A stretch of 64,000 bases of DNA, taken from the NCBI GenBank assembly GCA_963995525.1, contig OZ023205.1:65978621-66042620 (forward strand), read 5' to 3'. This stretch comes from Escarpia spicata. Its lineage: Eukaryota > Annelida > Polychaeta > Sabellida > Siboglinidae. Below are positions 22,346-33,948 of the stretch, one piece after another; positions within the stretch are counted from its first letter, which is position 1, and each line of letters starts with the position of its first letter. The translations under genes were made by a program, and so were the position numbers. A model generated the notes under the pieces. That model was not told the DNA's origin, searched no databases, and worked only from the letters and a program-made list of their open reading frames with translations.

Positions 22346-25005
22346 TACCATGTCGATGGCGATGGGTACCTAGCTTTACATGAATATATATATCATAAAC
22401 TACATGTGTGCCAATGTTCATGCTTTTGTCAAAAAGTGCACAATTCGTTAAATGTGTGGCTCTTAGCCGCTGTACTAATAAAACAGTTAATGCAATGGAA
22501 ATCTGGCCGCTGTTGGTAGGCAGCCATTAGAGAGGAGGCACGCTCAATGGGATGACAACTGTTGTTTGTAGTGTCGAATAACAGTTGCCACTACAGTGGC
22601 GACGCACAGCGGACACCGACCAACGAATGCCTCTGCAGTCACCATATCTCAACTAGTACACTTGTACGCGCCGATGATTGGCCGACTGTCGACACCCAGT
22701 TTCTCCCATTTGATCCAAGAGAGTCGCGCTGTCAGATCTGAAGAGAGATAGTTTAAATTGTTCACTGGTGAATCACAGGTTGTTATAATATGGCAATGTC
22801 ATTGAAAAACTCATGTTTTAGCTTAAAATCCTGCTTATGCCTGGCAGTTCTTCAAGATAGTGCGTTGATTGTCTGTGGTAACATTAAATGTTAATACAGA
22901 CAAACAGTTTCAACAGCAGGTTAAAATTCTTCGTCATTAAATGTTACTGCTGCTGAAATAGTTATCGTTTAAATTAGTATTTATACTATGCTGATGTTTA
23001 ATGGCAGAACGCTGAGCTCGTTTGCTATATGAATTACACAAAAGTAATTGTTGGTAAAGGTCATATAATAATTGTACCAACAGGAATTAATTCACCTATC
23101 GATCGATGAAATATAGACAAACATACTCGTCGGAATAATATATAAACACAATTATTAAATGACAAGATTAGCAAAGATGAGGCGGTCATTTTTCCCCACC
23201 ACGACATATAACAATATAATGCTTATACAGTAAATGTATAATCAAAGTGACAAAATCACTAATATTGCATATGTATCGATAATGTATTAGATGTATAATG
23301 CAGACAATTAGACGCACTAACAACCTTCTAAAACCCTATGGTAAATTAGAACTAGAGGGAAACGTTATCCACAATGTACATTGTAATTTTTTACACTGAA
23401 TAAACCATTGTATACAATTTCTCAAGATTATAAGCAAGAAAACCTTCTTAAAACCCTACGGCTACGTATGGGAAAACTGCGAGAAGGAAAGAGCAAAATG
23501 GTGGCAGAGACGGGAGCATCGCGGGGTGAATTGGATCTTCTTTCGTGCTGATTTCAACACAAAGGGAACGAATCAAACTCGCCTCGTTTTGAGTACGTAT
23601 AGGTTGGGTACAAGGGGCGGTTCACGGACTACTATCGAATATAGACAATTCAAGAAAAGTTCGCATCACATTGTGTAAATACTATTTTGACATGTGTAAA
23701 AATATTCATTTATACCCTGCTGGTGCTTAATGGCAGAACCCTGAGTAATTTCTGTAATAATGTGACATCATCGTCGTTTAAAATAGTGCATGTCTTACAA
23801 CATTTTTTTTATTTCTAACATTTCGTATTAAAACATTCACATATGCTATTATTACTTCGTTTGATACACCAGTCTGCCATACACGTCGAATATCATATGC
23901 AGACACGCCATGAATTCGTTACATTCATTTAGGATGTGACGGTAATTTGCGCTACTATTTGACCATGGGTTTTCAATAGATATTTTGGCACCATTGTTTA
24001 TATTCGGTGAATTGTGGTTCATGGCTTTATTAAAAATAATCAGTATGTCTACGTACCACTTGTGTTCCATACTCGGATGCGTTTGTTCCGTTTACCATCC
24101 CTCAATCCATTCTCTATATGTGTCTGTGGGTCAAGGCCGGATCCAAGTATGTCCCGCAGCAAAGCAATGTAAGCTGCCAGTTGGATAACAAATGACATAT
24201 TGCATTAACAAGTGAATTGAAAACCCACTCAGATTATAAAATAAAATGTTTGATCATAAAGGGTCGAGTATGTATTTAACTAAACAAGGAAACGACACAA
24301 AACACAATGTCCATGTGTACATCCAGCGACAAACTTGTAAATAAGAATATTATATTTACGGTGATAGCAAAAATATTAAATTCCGCGATTGCAATTTCTG
24401 GTACAGTCTGAAACAACAGGCCGCACCGCCGCTGGCCTTGCTAAAGGATAGGGCGCGCTCAGCGGCCCAGCCTGAGGTGACTTCAGCAACATCTGACGGG
24501 CTGTGACACGCCAATGACCACGTTTGAGCAGGCGCGCGCTTAATGACATGAGTTCGCGATGAATAGGCTTAATATTTTGCACATTACTTGACAAAAGTAT
24601 TATTTTATGGCCACCGAGTCGACATTGTGCATTGCGCATAGCGTGTTTATTTAAATAGATGAGACTTGAACAGGGAATACCCCTTCAAAACAGTTTACAA
24701 ACAGGCTATCCACGGCTGGTAAGTACAAATCTCGTATGTCATATACTGGTATTTTCTATGTTTTATCACGGGCCGAATATCGAGATGTTCTTCCAACACA
24801 CAGTCACAGAGCAGCCATTACGAGTTCACACCAGTTCATACCAGTTAACAGGGTAATTTTTCACTCGCTATAACGACAATGACCATAACATCAAATGATG
24901 GGATTATATTCAAGCACGAAAGCCTAAAACAATGGCTAACCAAAGTACTATCTGTTTAACTAAGTCAACCTCGCATACACAATCACTGTGCGTAGCAGTT
25001 TGATG
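22346..25005. other. No recognised gene
   Basis: Mostly AT-rich. Two short dispersed repeats recur: GCTTAATGGCAGAACCCTGAG-like blocks at about 22978-23015 and 23709-23745, and a CCTTCTAAAACCCTAYGG block near 23325 and 23445. No coding sense is supported. Confidence 0.4.
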
Positions 25006-25009
25006 ATAG

Positions 25010-25410
25010 CTCCTATGCTTTAACATGGGGTGAAAATTCCCTATGCTTTAACATGGAGAAAATTCGAAAAGTGGTCGGATACCTTTGCAATAAAATGGCC
25101 TATGCTTTAACATGGCCGTTCACCGGCGGAAAATCCGTTCAGCCAAATCTCGAAAACCATTTTTGGAGGAACCCTTGTGCAAACTTGTAAACGAGATCCA
25201 GTCGATTACAAGTTTTTGAGGAATCCCTATCTCTCCCATGTTAAAAATCCCTATCTTTAACCTGGCCGTCGACTATGAGAAAATCCGTCGTTGTCGTTTA
25301 CAAGTTTTGGAGGAACCCCTATCTCTCCCATGTTAAAAATCCCTATCTTTAACCCGGCCGTCGACTATGAGAAAATCCCTATCCCTTAACATGGGGATTT
25401 CCTTCTGAGC
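25010..25410. repeat. TTAACATGG-rich complex repeat
   Basis: CTATGCTTTAACATGG occurs three times. Two direct copies of about 85 bp (25230-25310 and 25315-25380) contain CCCATGTTAAAAATCCC and GGCCGTCGACTATGAGAAAA. The TTTAACATGGG and CCCATGTTAAA blocks are mutual inverted repeats, so the region can fold back. It may be a decayed non-autonomous transposon. Confidence 0.8.
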
Positions 25411-25890
25411 GCGCCGCCATCCCCGGTACACCACCCCTAATACTACTTACGTTTAGACTTATTTCCTGTGTATTGTGTACGCTTGTAACAGTTACTCATA
25501 AACCGATAATTAGAGTTCCTGGATGTTTGCCCAGATTCCAGATTCTGGGCTAGCATCCGGGTTCTGCACCGAACTCTATAAATAATTAGGGACTGGGAGA
25601 GTCCGTCACGACAGAAAAGACATCATGCCATCAAGCGGTTTTAGGTTGCCGTTTATTTCCCAGTATTAAAAACAAATTTGGCATTATCCAAAACGCTAAT
25701 ACTTAATTTTTACTTTTAATACAAGTTGCAGCGTTAACGGTATGCGTGTATACAGTTTCTATCGTTAAAATGAAGTGATGTCATCTGACGGTAACTGACA
25801 ATATGTGCGTCTGCAACTAAGCTCTCTTTCCTATTCTCGCACTTGGCCAGAGTCAACGACAGGGCAGGCTGATTCGGACTGCGCTTGCAT
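25411..25890. other. No recognised gene
   Basis: Nothing supported apart from a CCAGATTCCAGATTCTGGG near-palindrome at about 25530-25550. Confidence 0.35.
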
Positions 25891-26010
25891 ACAAGGGTGT
25901 AACGTTACATCGAAGTATCGATGCATCACGATAACCGATGTGACGATAGTATACTATCGATAGTAAATTTATTTTATTTCGATAATTATCGTGAATAGTA
26001 CACTGTACTA
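25891..26010. mobile_element. Possible hAT-type transposon end
   Basis: AAGGGTGTAACGTTACATCG, then repeated TATCGAT/ATCGATA-type palindromes (CGATAGTATACTATCG) resembles the termini of hAT elements. No transposase is present and the other terminus is not found. Confidence 0.35.
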
Positions 26011-26322
26011 TCTACAGTGCGACTGTGCTATTGTTGGCAAATACATTAACAGGGGTACTTGCACTATTCGAAACCAACGTTCGTCATTTTGTAATTTGAC
26101 TTATTTATATACCTAACTTCAACAATTTTCGACAATAGCAGTGACACTCACCGAAAATTCACCATTTTTGGAACCAACCACGCCATGACGCTGCACACCC
26201 ATACATTATCGTTTGACACTGTTTTCCTGAGCATTCGCTATTACCAAAAACAGATAGCTAGCGAAAATGTACATGTTCAGCAACACGTAATTCAACGGTT
26301 GCTAGCACATGTATAGAGAGTG

Positions 26323-26886
26323 TGCAAGCATACCGATCTCGATTCCCTTCCAGTGAAGATAGGATGCACGGTTTTTAGTGCAGGCGCCTTTTACGAGATT
26401 TTGATTTGCCTGTCTATATTCGTAAGTACTTCACCCAAGACAACTTTTCTAACAGTTTATTTGCACAAATTTTACGGAATGTGTGTTAGATATTTAGCAC
26501 ATAGATATCTTACGGAAGAATTTAATCAGTTTGTTTGTGAAAACAATAAAAATTATTGCACGCACGATTTGTCCCCCACTGTTATGTATTACATGCTGAG
26601 ACAGGTCTTACATTTTTTTCTGATGCATTAAACACAACAGCAGTTAAAATGAGGCGGTTAATCAGTTAAAAACAGTTGTACGTACAATGCTATCATATTG
26701 TTTACTTTGATTCATCCATAATTTGAACGTAAAATAGATAGGGATTGCGCTTACCGATAACCCCTGCCGGTTACGTATTTACCTATCCGATCGACACACA
26801 ACTGATCGCATAAACACAACAAGCGGTGGTGTACTACGCACAGCGCGTTAGGGATAGGGAAGGGAATCGAGATCGGTATGCTTGCA
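26323..26886. mobile_element. MITE-like unit with perfect 29-bp inverted repeats
   Basis: The segment 26323-26351 is the exact reverse complement of 26858-26886 (left arm begins TGCAAGCATACCGATCTCGA). The 506-bp interior is AT-rich with no transposase. No clear target-site duplication flanks it. It would lie in the intron after exon 2 of the Fer-type bHLH gene. Confidence 0.65.
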
Positions 26887-27300
26887 GACAGTCTCTTATG
26901 GCTCGTCCGATTCCGATAATTTTGGTATTGTTTGAAAGCGTACACTCTTTCCCTCATTAAAACACACCGCTGTTTTTCCAATAATCAATCGTAAAACGAC
27001 GTATAAGTGGATCTACAATTGTGTCAGTTTTGGCCGTGTAGACACTGCCGAATGGTATTTGTTCGTCGACACGGTTCGCCCTACGTTCTACCGATCGAAA
27101 CGCCACTTTCTAATGTGCAAAGGTTTCAGACATACGTACTTTATCAGTTCTTGATTTCATGCAGTAAGCTGCACCTACTTTTAAACGCCGGCAAAACAAA
27201 CATTCTCGAAGTCGGCATGATATCATCATCACGTAAATCAAAAAGAATAATAACGATTCGCCAAATATTATATACAATAAATTAATAATATGCATCTTAC
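26887..27300 (-). other. Intron after exon 2 of the Fer-type bHLH gene
   Basis: It begins with the donor G|GTAAGATGC at 27301/27300. The next exon should finish helix 2 of the bHLH. I could not find it in the window by eye. Confidence 0.5.
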
Positions 27301-27436
27301 CAATCGCAAGTCTCAACGTGTCGATCTTTGACAGTCGCTTCTCGTACGGGAACGTTGGCACGTGCAATCGAAGCTCCTCGAAGGCCGAGTTGATGTTGAG
27401 CATGCGCCGTCGTTCCCGGACGTTGGCAGCGCCGCG
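27301..27436 (-). CDS. PTF/Fer-family bHLH transcription factor, exon 2 (bHLH domain)
   Basis: The acceptor TTCACGCAG precedes CGCGGCGCTGCC, and reading joins exon 1 in phase 0 as [14 protein letters not shown]. The exon encodes the basic region (NVRERRRM), helix 1 ([14 protein letters not shown]), the loop with [11 protein letters not shown] and most of helix 2 (IDTLRLAI). The loop signature [11 protein letters not shown] is shared only by the PTF1A/FERD3L/Fer group, whose members act as neural, pancreatic or other lineage regulators through E-box binding with class A partners. The exon ends at ATTG|GTAAGA (phase 1) inside helix 2. Which orthologue it is (Ptf1a, Fer2 or Ferd3l type) cannot be decided from 45 residues; the loop [11 protein letters not shown] is close to both. 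Confidence 0.9.
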
Positions 27437-27449
27437 CTGCGTGAAGCAC

Positions 27450-27472
27450 CATGATGATGATGATGATGATGG
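27450..27472. repeat. (ATG)n trinucleotide repeat at the intron end
   Basis: About seven ATG/CAT units sit 13 bp upstream (minus sense) of the exon 2 acceptor, where the pyrimidine tract would be expected. Confidence 0.9.
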
Positions 27473-27639
27473 TAATAATAATTATTATAATATGGAACAG
27501 AGAACAAGTTCAGAGAAACATCAGAACAACCGTGTTGGTTAATCTCGAAATCGGTATGCAATAATTAAAGTTATCAACAGATGGATGGATACGTCAAGGA
27601 ACGAAGGCGGTTATGTACAGTTAAAATATGTTTTGAAAT

Positions 27640-27830
27640 GTATCAAATGCACTTTGACTGCATGTATTACTGGTGTTATATATTTATCATAATTCCCTTC
27701 GTAATAACAATTACATCTATTACAATTATTTTCATTATTATATTTTGTATCTTTATTATTATTACTAACATTGTCATTGTTGTTATGTTTATTATTATTT
27801 CCATACTTTCTTTTTCCATACTTTCTCTTC
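27640..27830. repeat. TTA/ATT-rich intron sequence
   Basis: Interrupted TTATTATTA and ATTACA repeats within the 474-bp intron 27437-27910. The 101-codon open frame on plus is due to this composition. Confidence 0.7.
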
Positions 27831-27910
27831 TAGATAGAACTACACAAAATCATACCCCTATATCAGTGGTTGTTAGCTTGTTCTAACTGGCTGTGCCAAA
27901 GGTTACTTAC

Positions 27911-28492
27911 CTGGCCTCCATTCGCTTCACCGTAGTCGTCTTCGCCATCAACAGCGTTGTGTGAAAAGGACATCGGAAAGCGCAAACCTGGCGGAGGGTA
28001 ACAGGAATTGTCGTAGGCGCACGCTGGCAGGTCCTGCGTGTGTATCCCCTGATGCCTTTGGCATGCTTCCCGTGGACAGATGTCGCCCACATACGGTGCC
28101 TCGGGAGGTGTATTCCCGTGTGAGATCCCATGATGTTGACAGAATTCCTGAGGGTAATTGTCCTGCTGGTACTGCTCTCCGTCGGAGACATGAAGGGGAC
28201 ACAACGGGTGTTGATTTCCATCGTATGGACGCAGATCGTCTTCACAGATGTCTTCGGGACAATACTCCGTTGTGTAGGCGTCTTGTTGACAGAGACCGAC
28301 AGGACAGATATCCCTCGGACATACTGCCCGGCTCCGACACAGCTCCTCTTGGGGGTCGACACCGGTGAACGGCGACACCATTTGGCAGACTGCATGTTGG
28401 TTGGTTTCCGCGCATTGCATCTCTGGACATATGTCTCCGGAATACCCGTAAGTCATTGCGAACTCGCTACCGCTTATCGTCGACTTCTCCAT
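27911..28492 (-). CDS. PTF/Fer-family bHLH transcription factor, exon 1 (Cys-rich N-terminus)
   Basis: It starts at the ATG at 28492-28490 (MEKSTISGSEFAMTYGYSGD) and runs 194 codons to the strong donor CCAG|GTAAGTAACC. The donor is phase 0 and joins the bHLH exon at 27436, giving the QR pair that normally opens bHLH basic regions. The N-terminal region is acidic, Gln/Pro-rich and unusually rich in cysteine, about 15 of 194 residues. It has a recurring D-I-C-P motif (GDICPEMQC, RDICPVGLC, GDICPREAC) and a YCPEDIC variant. I know no such motif in vertebrate PTF1A or FERD3L. The opposite strand is also open in places, but the splice sites and the in-phase junction support the minus strand. GC is higher than in the flanking intron. 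The promoter candidate lies about 215 bp upstream. Confidence 0.8.
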
Positions 28493-28706
28493 GTCTACCG
28501 GTATTGCTGGTGGTGTCTATTTCCTATGCTTTGTTTGGATATTCTTGTGTTAAAACAATTGCAATATTGTGTTACGTATCAACAACAAAATTTATTAAAA
28601 CGGGTGACACACTTACACAATACCGTAGTGTGCCAACATATTAACGTTATCCAATATCATTTGTGACTAACCCGAATATGCACTGGGTACTATAATATTC
28701 GATGTA

Positions 28707-28765
28707 CTTATATATACGAATGGGGGACGCCTTCCGCCGATCGACCGAGATGGTTGTCACGTGAC
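28707..28765 (-). promoter_or_regulatory. Candidate promoter of the Fer-type bHLH gene
   Basis: In minus sense, a palindromic E-box GTCACGTGAC (28765-28756) is followed about 40 bp later by GTATATATAAG (28717-28707), a good TATA box. The ATG is about 215 bp downstream, leaving room for a 5' UTR of roughly 185 nt. A TGTGACGTAA CRE-like half site lies near 28775-28784. Confidence 0.4.
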
Positions 28766-28784
28766 ACCGGGGGCTGTGACGTAA

Positions 28785-29320
28785 CCACTTAACGTGGTCA
28801 ATCCAGAGATGTCGTCTCCAGACGTAGGATTCAATTAGTATCATCTCCCCGGCACGCGTGGAGAACAATGCAGATCCACAGCAGACGTTGTGAAGTTGCC
28901 GCCTCACAGACGTTGAAACTGGTCAAGTGTCGCCGCAGGAAATATTGTCCATTACAACATCTAATTGCCGTGCTGTTTGTAATCGGCTCTGTCCGACGTT
29001 GGAATGGACACGGCGCTGTTAAGTGCCCGTCAACAAGGCTTGACATAGCGTCGCGTGTCCGTGACACCCGCCCGACGTCACCGTCGCTGCAAGCTGGGAA
29101 CAATCTACAGTCTTGATTCGTCCGTTGTTACTAATACGATTTGTAAACTTAAGAATTTTCATGAAATATGATTTACAGGTGGCATGAATATTATTTACTT
29201 GCAATTTCTGTGTGTAGTAATATAATATAATTAAAATTTAGCTGGCGGAAGTATGTATGTGGTTATCTTAATGGTTTCCTCCTCGAAGATTTGCGTCTCG
29301 GACGCTCGCACAGAACTCCG
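28785..29320. other. Upstream flank of the bHLH gene, no gene recognised
   Basis: Open frames on both strands (28831-29116) reflect GC-rich sequence. I see no coding signature. Confidence 0.35.
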
Positions 29321-29430
29321 TGTGTGTGTGTGTGCGTGCTTGATTGTGTGCGTGTGTGCGTGTGTGCGTGTGTGCGTGTGTGCGTGAGTGCGTGTGTGCG
29401 TGTGTCCGCGTGTGCGTACGTGTGTGACGC
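29321..29430. repeat. GTGTGC-rich microsatellite
   Basis: Alternating purine-pyrimidine GTGTGTGC/GTGTGCGT units with interruptions. Confidence 0.9.
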
Positions 29431-30415
29431 GTAGCATCTTAAGCGCCAAACGTTGTATGGGTTAATCTAAGTACAGGTATCGCCTTTATTTTACGTTTTA
29501 GTGTTCGTACCAGACGTTAGACGGACGTTCATCGATTGTTCACAAAGCGACGCGTGTTTTCTGCGACTGTTCCGAGATCCTCAGAACAGTTGTGGACCTA
29601 TTACGTTAGTTGCATTGCGAAAAATGCGAAAATTTAGGTCATAGCAAATGTGCGAATATTTCGGGGAACCGTCTTCTGTGTAAGTGTGTATATATATAAC
29701 TGGACATTTCTGCTATTAAAACAGAATTGGCCGTCCTATATCCAATCACTATATTTCTATACGCTTCCATCGTTTTGACATCTGTATCTGGGACGGTTAT
29801 CGTTGCTGTTACCAACTCTCTCAGAACCATTTTCGTTGTCCACCATTTACCGTGTCACTTCCGTGGCATCTTCAACCATAGCTTTTCAAGATGTCGCTTC
29901 GCAATCTTTCTAATGGTAATCCGTCCCTTTGTTCTCGTCGACTGTCGTCCTTAGTCACCTGTCCACACTCATCCACAGCAACCCAAGAGTGGGGAATGTG
30001 ATGCCTCGGTATTTCTCCGGTTCTTGAACATATATCCGTCCTTTTCCTCGTCACATCCTGGCGCGCCAGGGGGGCGTTGCTGATTACACCAGTCTCAGTA
30101 CCCCCGGCAGATCGCCTTGCGAAACACGGAATATAAGCTCAGCCAATAACAACGCTTGCCGACAAGTTCCGGTGGTATTCTAGGTGATCTTCTTGGAATG
30201 TTTGGGAAGTAGATTTAATTATTTGAATATACAATACCGCTCAGCGGTTCGTGAGAATGATTGAATGGATAATTATACTGGGATTCCTAAAACTCGAGGG
30301 CTTCGTGGAACTGGAGCGCGAGTCGAATGGGCGTCTATACTGTTCTCACGGGTGGTACGGCGAAGTCCGTTATGAGTTTGATTCAGCTAACTTCCATACA
30401 ATGTGTAGGAGGATC
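29431..30415. other. No recognised gene
   Basis: No supported coding region or repeat. Confidence 0.4.
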
Positions 30416-30598
30416 TGCCAGGGGTAGTGTACGTAGTCACACCCCAGGGGTAGTGTACGTAGTCACACCCCAGGGGTAGTGTACGTAGTCACACCCCAGG
30501 GGTAGTGTACGTAGTCACACCCCAGGGGTAGTGTACGTAGTCACACCCCAGGGGTAGTGTACTTAGTCACACCCCAGGGGTAGTGTACGTAGTCACGC
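30416..30598. repeat. 26-bp minisatellite, 7 copies
   Basis: Seven almost identical head-to-tail units containing GGGGTAGTGTACGTAGTCAC. One unit has CTTAGT in place of CGTAGT. Confidence 0.97.
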
Positions 30599-31136
30599 AC
30601 ATGGCTTGCGAGTATGCCTCACCACAGTATTCGCCAGCGAGAAAAATGTCTGGCGAAGAAAAATCAGCAAAGCCATTGAGATTCCAGAGAGGCGACCAGA
30701 AACCAACAGACACACAGATTTTCATCTTCCCGCGATATTTTTAGAACTACTGGCATTCGATAATCACCTACAACGTCACATGACTACCGAGGGAGGCACA
30801 TCACAACGCTGATTATCATGCATCATGAAGGTGTTCAAATCTCCATTGAGCAAACAAAAGGTAACTATACAACCCAATAAACTATACCAATCTTATATAT
30901 CGAAAATGGACGTCGGTAGAATATTTGCGTCACCTTAGTTTTTTCAAGTGCTTGTTCGATCAGATTTGAAGAATGACCTAATGTGATTAACACTCCAAGT
31001 CTTATCCTTGCATGTCATCATTTAAATGGCAATTATATTATCACCTCTACTTGTCATTGGTTCCAGAGATAATACGTAAACAACAGCATGACATTTGCTT
31101 TCTTTGAACACTGGCGACCGATGGATGTGGTTTGAA
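30599..31136. other. No recognised gene
   Basis: Spacer between two minisatellites. Nothing supported. Confidence 0.4.
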
Positions 31137-31681
31137 GTGAATACGGAGCACCAAGTGCAGTGAGTGAAGTGAATACTGAGCACCAAATGCAGTGAGTGAA
31201 GTGAATACGGAGCACCAAGTGCAGTGAGTGAAGTGAATACGGAGCACCAAGTGCAGTGAGTGAAGCGAATACGGAGCACCAATTGCAGTGAGTGAAGCGA
31301 ATACGGAGCACCAAGTGCAGTGAGTGGAGCGAATACGGAGCACCAAGTGCAGTGAGTGAAGCGAATACGGAGCACCACGTGCTGTGAGTGAAGTGAATAC
31401 GGAGCACCAAGTGCAGTGAGTGAAGTGAATACGGAGCACCAAGTGCAGTGAGTGAAGTGAATACGGAGCACCAAGTGCAGTGAGTGAAGTGAATACGGAG
31501 CACCAAGTGCAGTGAGTGAAGTGAATACGGAGCACCAAGTGCAGTGAGTGAAGTGAATACGGAACACCAAGTGCAGTGAGTGAAAAGAATACGGAGCACC
31601 AAGTGCAGTGAGTGAAGTGAATACGGAGCACCAGGTGCAGTGAGTGAAGGGAATACGGAGCACCAAGTGCAGTGAGTGCCT
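31137..31681. repeat. 32-bp satellite-like array, 17 copies
   Basis: Seventeen tandem 32-bp units containing GAATACGGAGCACCAAGTGC and AGTGAGTGAA. The period is not a multiple of three, so a 96-bp superunit cycles through all frames. All three minus frames are open for about 200 codons with the same 32-residue peptide repeat. This marks a stop-poor repeat, not a gene. Confidence 0.97.
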
Positions 31682-32214
31682 AACACATCGAGAGGCACCG
31701 CTTGTAGTAGTGTTCCAGTTTCACGGTAGGTGTCAGCACAAAGTCACACTGTGGGTAACTGTTTCCCAGGCAAGACGTGGTAAGATCGTCACCCAAAGCA
31801 AAATGCCCACATCTACGCTACTAGCACTTATATACAAACAGTAAACAGTTTGTTCCATTCTGTTGCGGTTATATGTGACAATTGATACTTTCTGATATCA
31901 TGCGTCTATATATCCTTCACTTGCATTACACATCTTCTAGTTCTTCTATGTTCTTCCTAGTGAGAAAATGCATGTTATATAATTTCTATCATAACCATTT
32001 ATAACCTTAAAACAGTCCATGTTATGTCCTCTTGTTATCCATTTAAAGTGTTGTTAAACCATATTCTTACAGGCGTTGTTTCCAAAACTAATATCATTCA
32101 GTTCTGGGATCAGAACTTCGTAACCTTGCAAAGCTGTTATGTTATTAAACGCACCACTCGGTCTCCGGGTAGTTCCTGCAACATAATATTTCGACTTTAA
32201 TACACCGAATCGCC
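31682..32214. other. Spacer between satellite arrays
   Basis: From about 31930 to 32125 the sequence has short similarity to the 3' part of the CR1-like LINE (minus sense), for example the stretch around GTTGTTAAACCATATTCTTA that parallels 5738-5765. It may be a very old copy. No intact coding sense. Confidence 0.4.
31930..32125 (-). mobile_element. Possible old CR1-like LINE remnant
   Basis: Phrases such as CTAGTTCTTCTATGTTCTTC, AACCATTTATAACC and GTTAAACCATATTCTTACAG follow the same order as the minus-sense ORF2 3' part at 5630-5790 (CTAGTCCTTCTATCTTTCTT ... TATAACCCTTCAT ... GTTAAACCGCATTTTTTTAG). The divergence is high and no frame is open. Confidence 0.5.
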
Positions 32215-33948
32215 ATGAGTTGCATCAAGTGTACAAGGTTGCTGCTGACAGCGGTATACAGAGCCATGAGTTGCATCAAGTGTGCAAGGCTGCTGCTGAC
32301 AGCGATATACAGAGCCATGAGTTGCATCAAGTGTACAAGGTTGCTGCTGACAGCGGTATACAGAGCCATGAGTTGCATCAAGTGTACAAGGTTGCTGCTG
32401 ACAGCGGTATACAGAGCCATGAGTTGCATCAAGTGTACTAGGCTGCTGCTGATAGCGGTATACAGAGCCATGAGTTGCATCAAGTGTACTAGGCTGCTGC
32501 TGACAGCGGTATACAGAGCCATGAGTTGCATCAAGTGTACTAGGCTGCTGCTGACAGCGATGTACATAGCCATGAGTTGCATCAAGTGTACTAGGCTGCT
32601 GCTGACAGCGGTATACAGAGCCATGAGTTGCATCAAGTGTACTATGCTGCTGCTGACAGCGATGTACATAGCCATGAGTTGCATCATGTGTATTAGGCTG
32701 CTGCTGACAGCGGTATACAGAGCCATGAGTTGCATCAAGTGTACTAGGCTGCTGCTGACAGCGATGTACATAGCCATGAGTTGCATCATGTGTACTAGGC
32801 TGCTGCTGACAGCGGTATACAGAGCCATGAGTTGCATCAAGTGTACTAGGCTGCTGCTGACAGCGATGTACATAGCCATGAGTTGCATCAAGCGTACTAG
32901 GCTGCTGCTGACAGCGATGTACATAGCCATGAGTTGCATCATGTGTACTAGGCTGCTGCTGACAGCGGTATACAGAGCCAAGCGTTGCATCAAGTGTACT
33001 AGGCTGCTGCTGACAGCGATTTACATAGCCATGAGTTGCATCAAGTGTATTAGGCTGCTGCTGACAGCAGTATACAGAGCCATGAGTTGCATCAAGTGTA
33101 CTAGGCTGCTGCTGACAGCGATGTACATAGCCATGCGTTGCATCAAGTGTACTAGGCTGCTGCTGACAGCGGTATACAGAGCCATGAGTTGCATCAAGTG
33201 TACTAGGCTGCTGCTGACAGCGATGTACATAGCCATGAGTTGCATCAAGTGTACTAGGCTGCTGCTGACAGCGGTATACAGAGCCATGAGTTGCATCAAG
33301 TGTACTAGGCTGCTGCTTACAGCGATGTACATAGCCATGAGTTGCATCAAGTGTACTAGGCTGCTGCTGACAGCGGTATACAGAGCCATGAGTTGCATCA
33401 AGTGTACTAGGCTGCTGCTGACAGCGATGTACATAGCCATGAGTTGCATCAAGTGTACTAGGCTGCTGCTGACAGCGATGTACATAGCCATGAGTTGCAT
33501 CAAGCGTACTAGGCTGCTGCTGACAGCGATGTACATAGCCATGAGTTGCATCAAGTGTACTACTATGTTGCTGACAGCGGTATACAGAGCCATGATATGC
33601 ATCAAGTGTACTAGGCTGCTGCTGACAGCGGTATACAGAGCCATGATATGCATCAAGTGTACTAGGCTGCTGCTGACAGCGGTATACAGAGCCATGAGTT
33701 GCATCAAGTGTACTAGGCTGCTGCTGACAGCGATGTACAGAGCCATGAGTTGCATCAAGTGTACTAGGCTGCTGCTGACAGCGGTATACAGAGCCATGAG
33801 TTGCATCAAGTGTACTAGGCTGCTGCTGACAGCGGTATACAGAGCCATGAGTTGCATCAAGTGTACTAGGCTGCTGCTGACAGCGGTATACAGAGCCATG
33901 AGTTGCATCAAGTGTACTAGGCTGCTGCTGACAGCGATGTACAGAGCC
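32215..33948 (+). repeat. 51-bp satellite-like array, 34 copies, with 102-bp higher-order units
   Basis: Thirty-four tandem 51-bp units, each encoding on plus a 17-residue peptide like MSCIKCTRLLLTAVYRA. The frame is open through every unit and beyond to 34125 (636 codons). On the minus strand ALYTAVSSSLVHLMQLM is open too, over 282 and 309 codons. Two unit types differ in their last bases (GGTATACAGAGCC and GATGTACATAGCC). From about unit 7 to 25 they mostly alternate, giving a 102-bp higher-order repeat. The first four units carry ACAAGGTTGCT where later ones have ACTAGGCTGCT. Period divisible by three and sequence homogenisation explain the open frames. A translated product is possible but unsupported. 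Confidence 0.95.

Noticed and set aside
28130..28666. 178-codon plus frame opposite the Fer bHLH exon 1
   Set aside because: Overlaps the exon supported by an in-phase splice junction on minus; no known motif.
31022..31698. Three overlapping minus frames of about 200 codons
   Set aside because: All encode the same 32-residue cycle because a 32-bp repeat lacks stops. No start or flanking domain.
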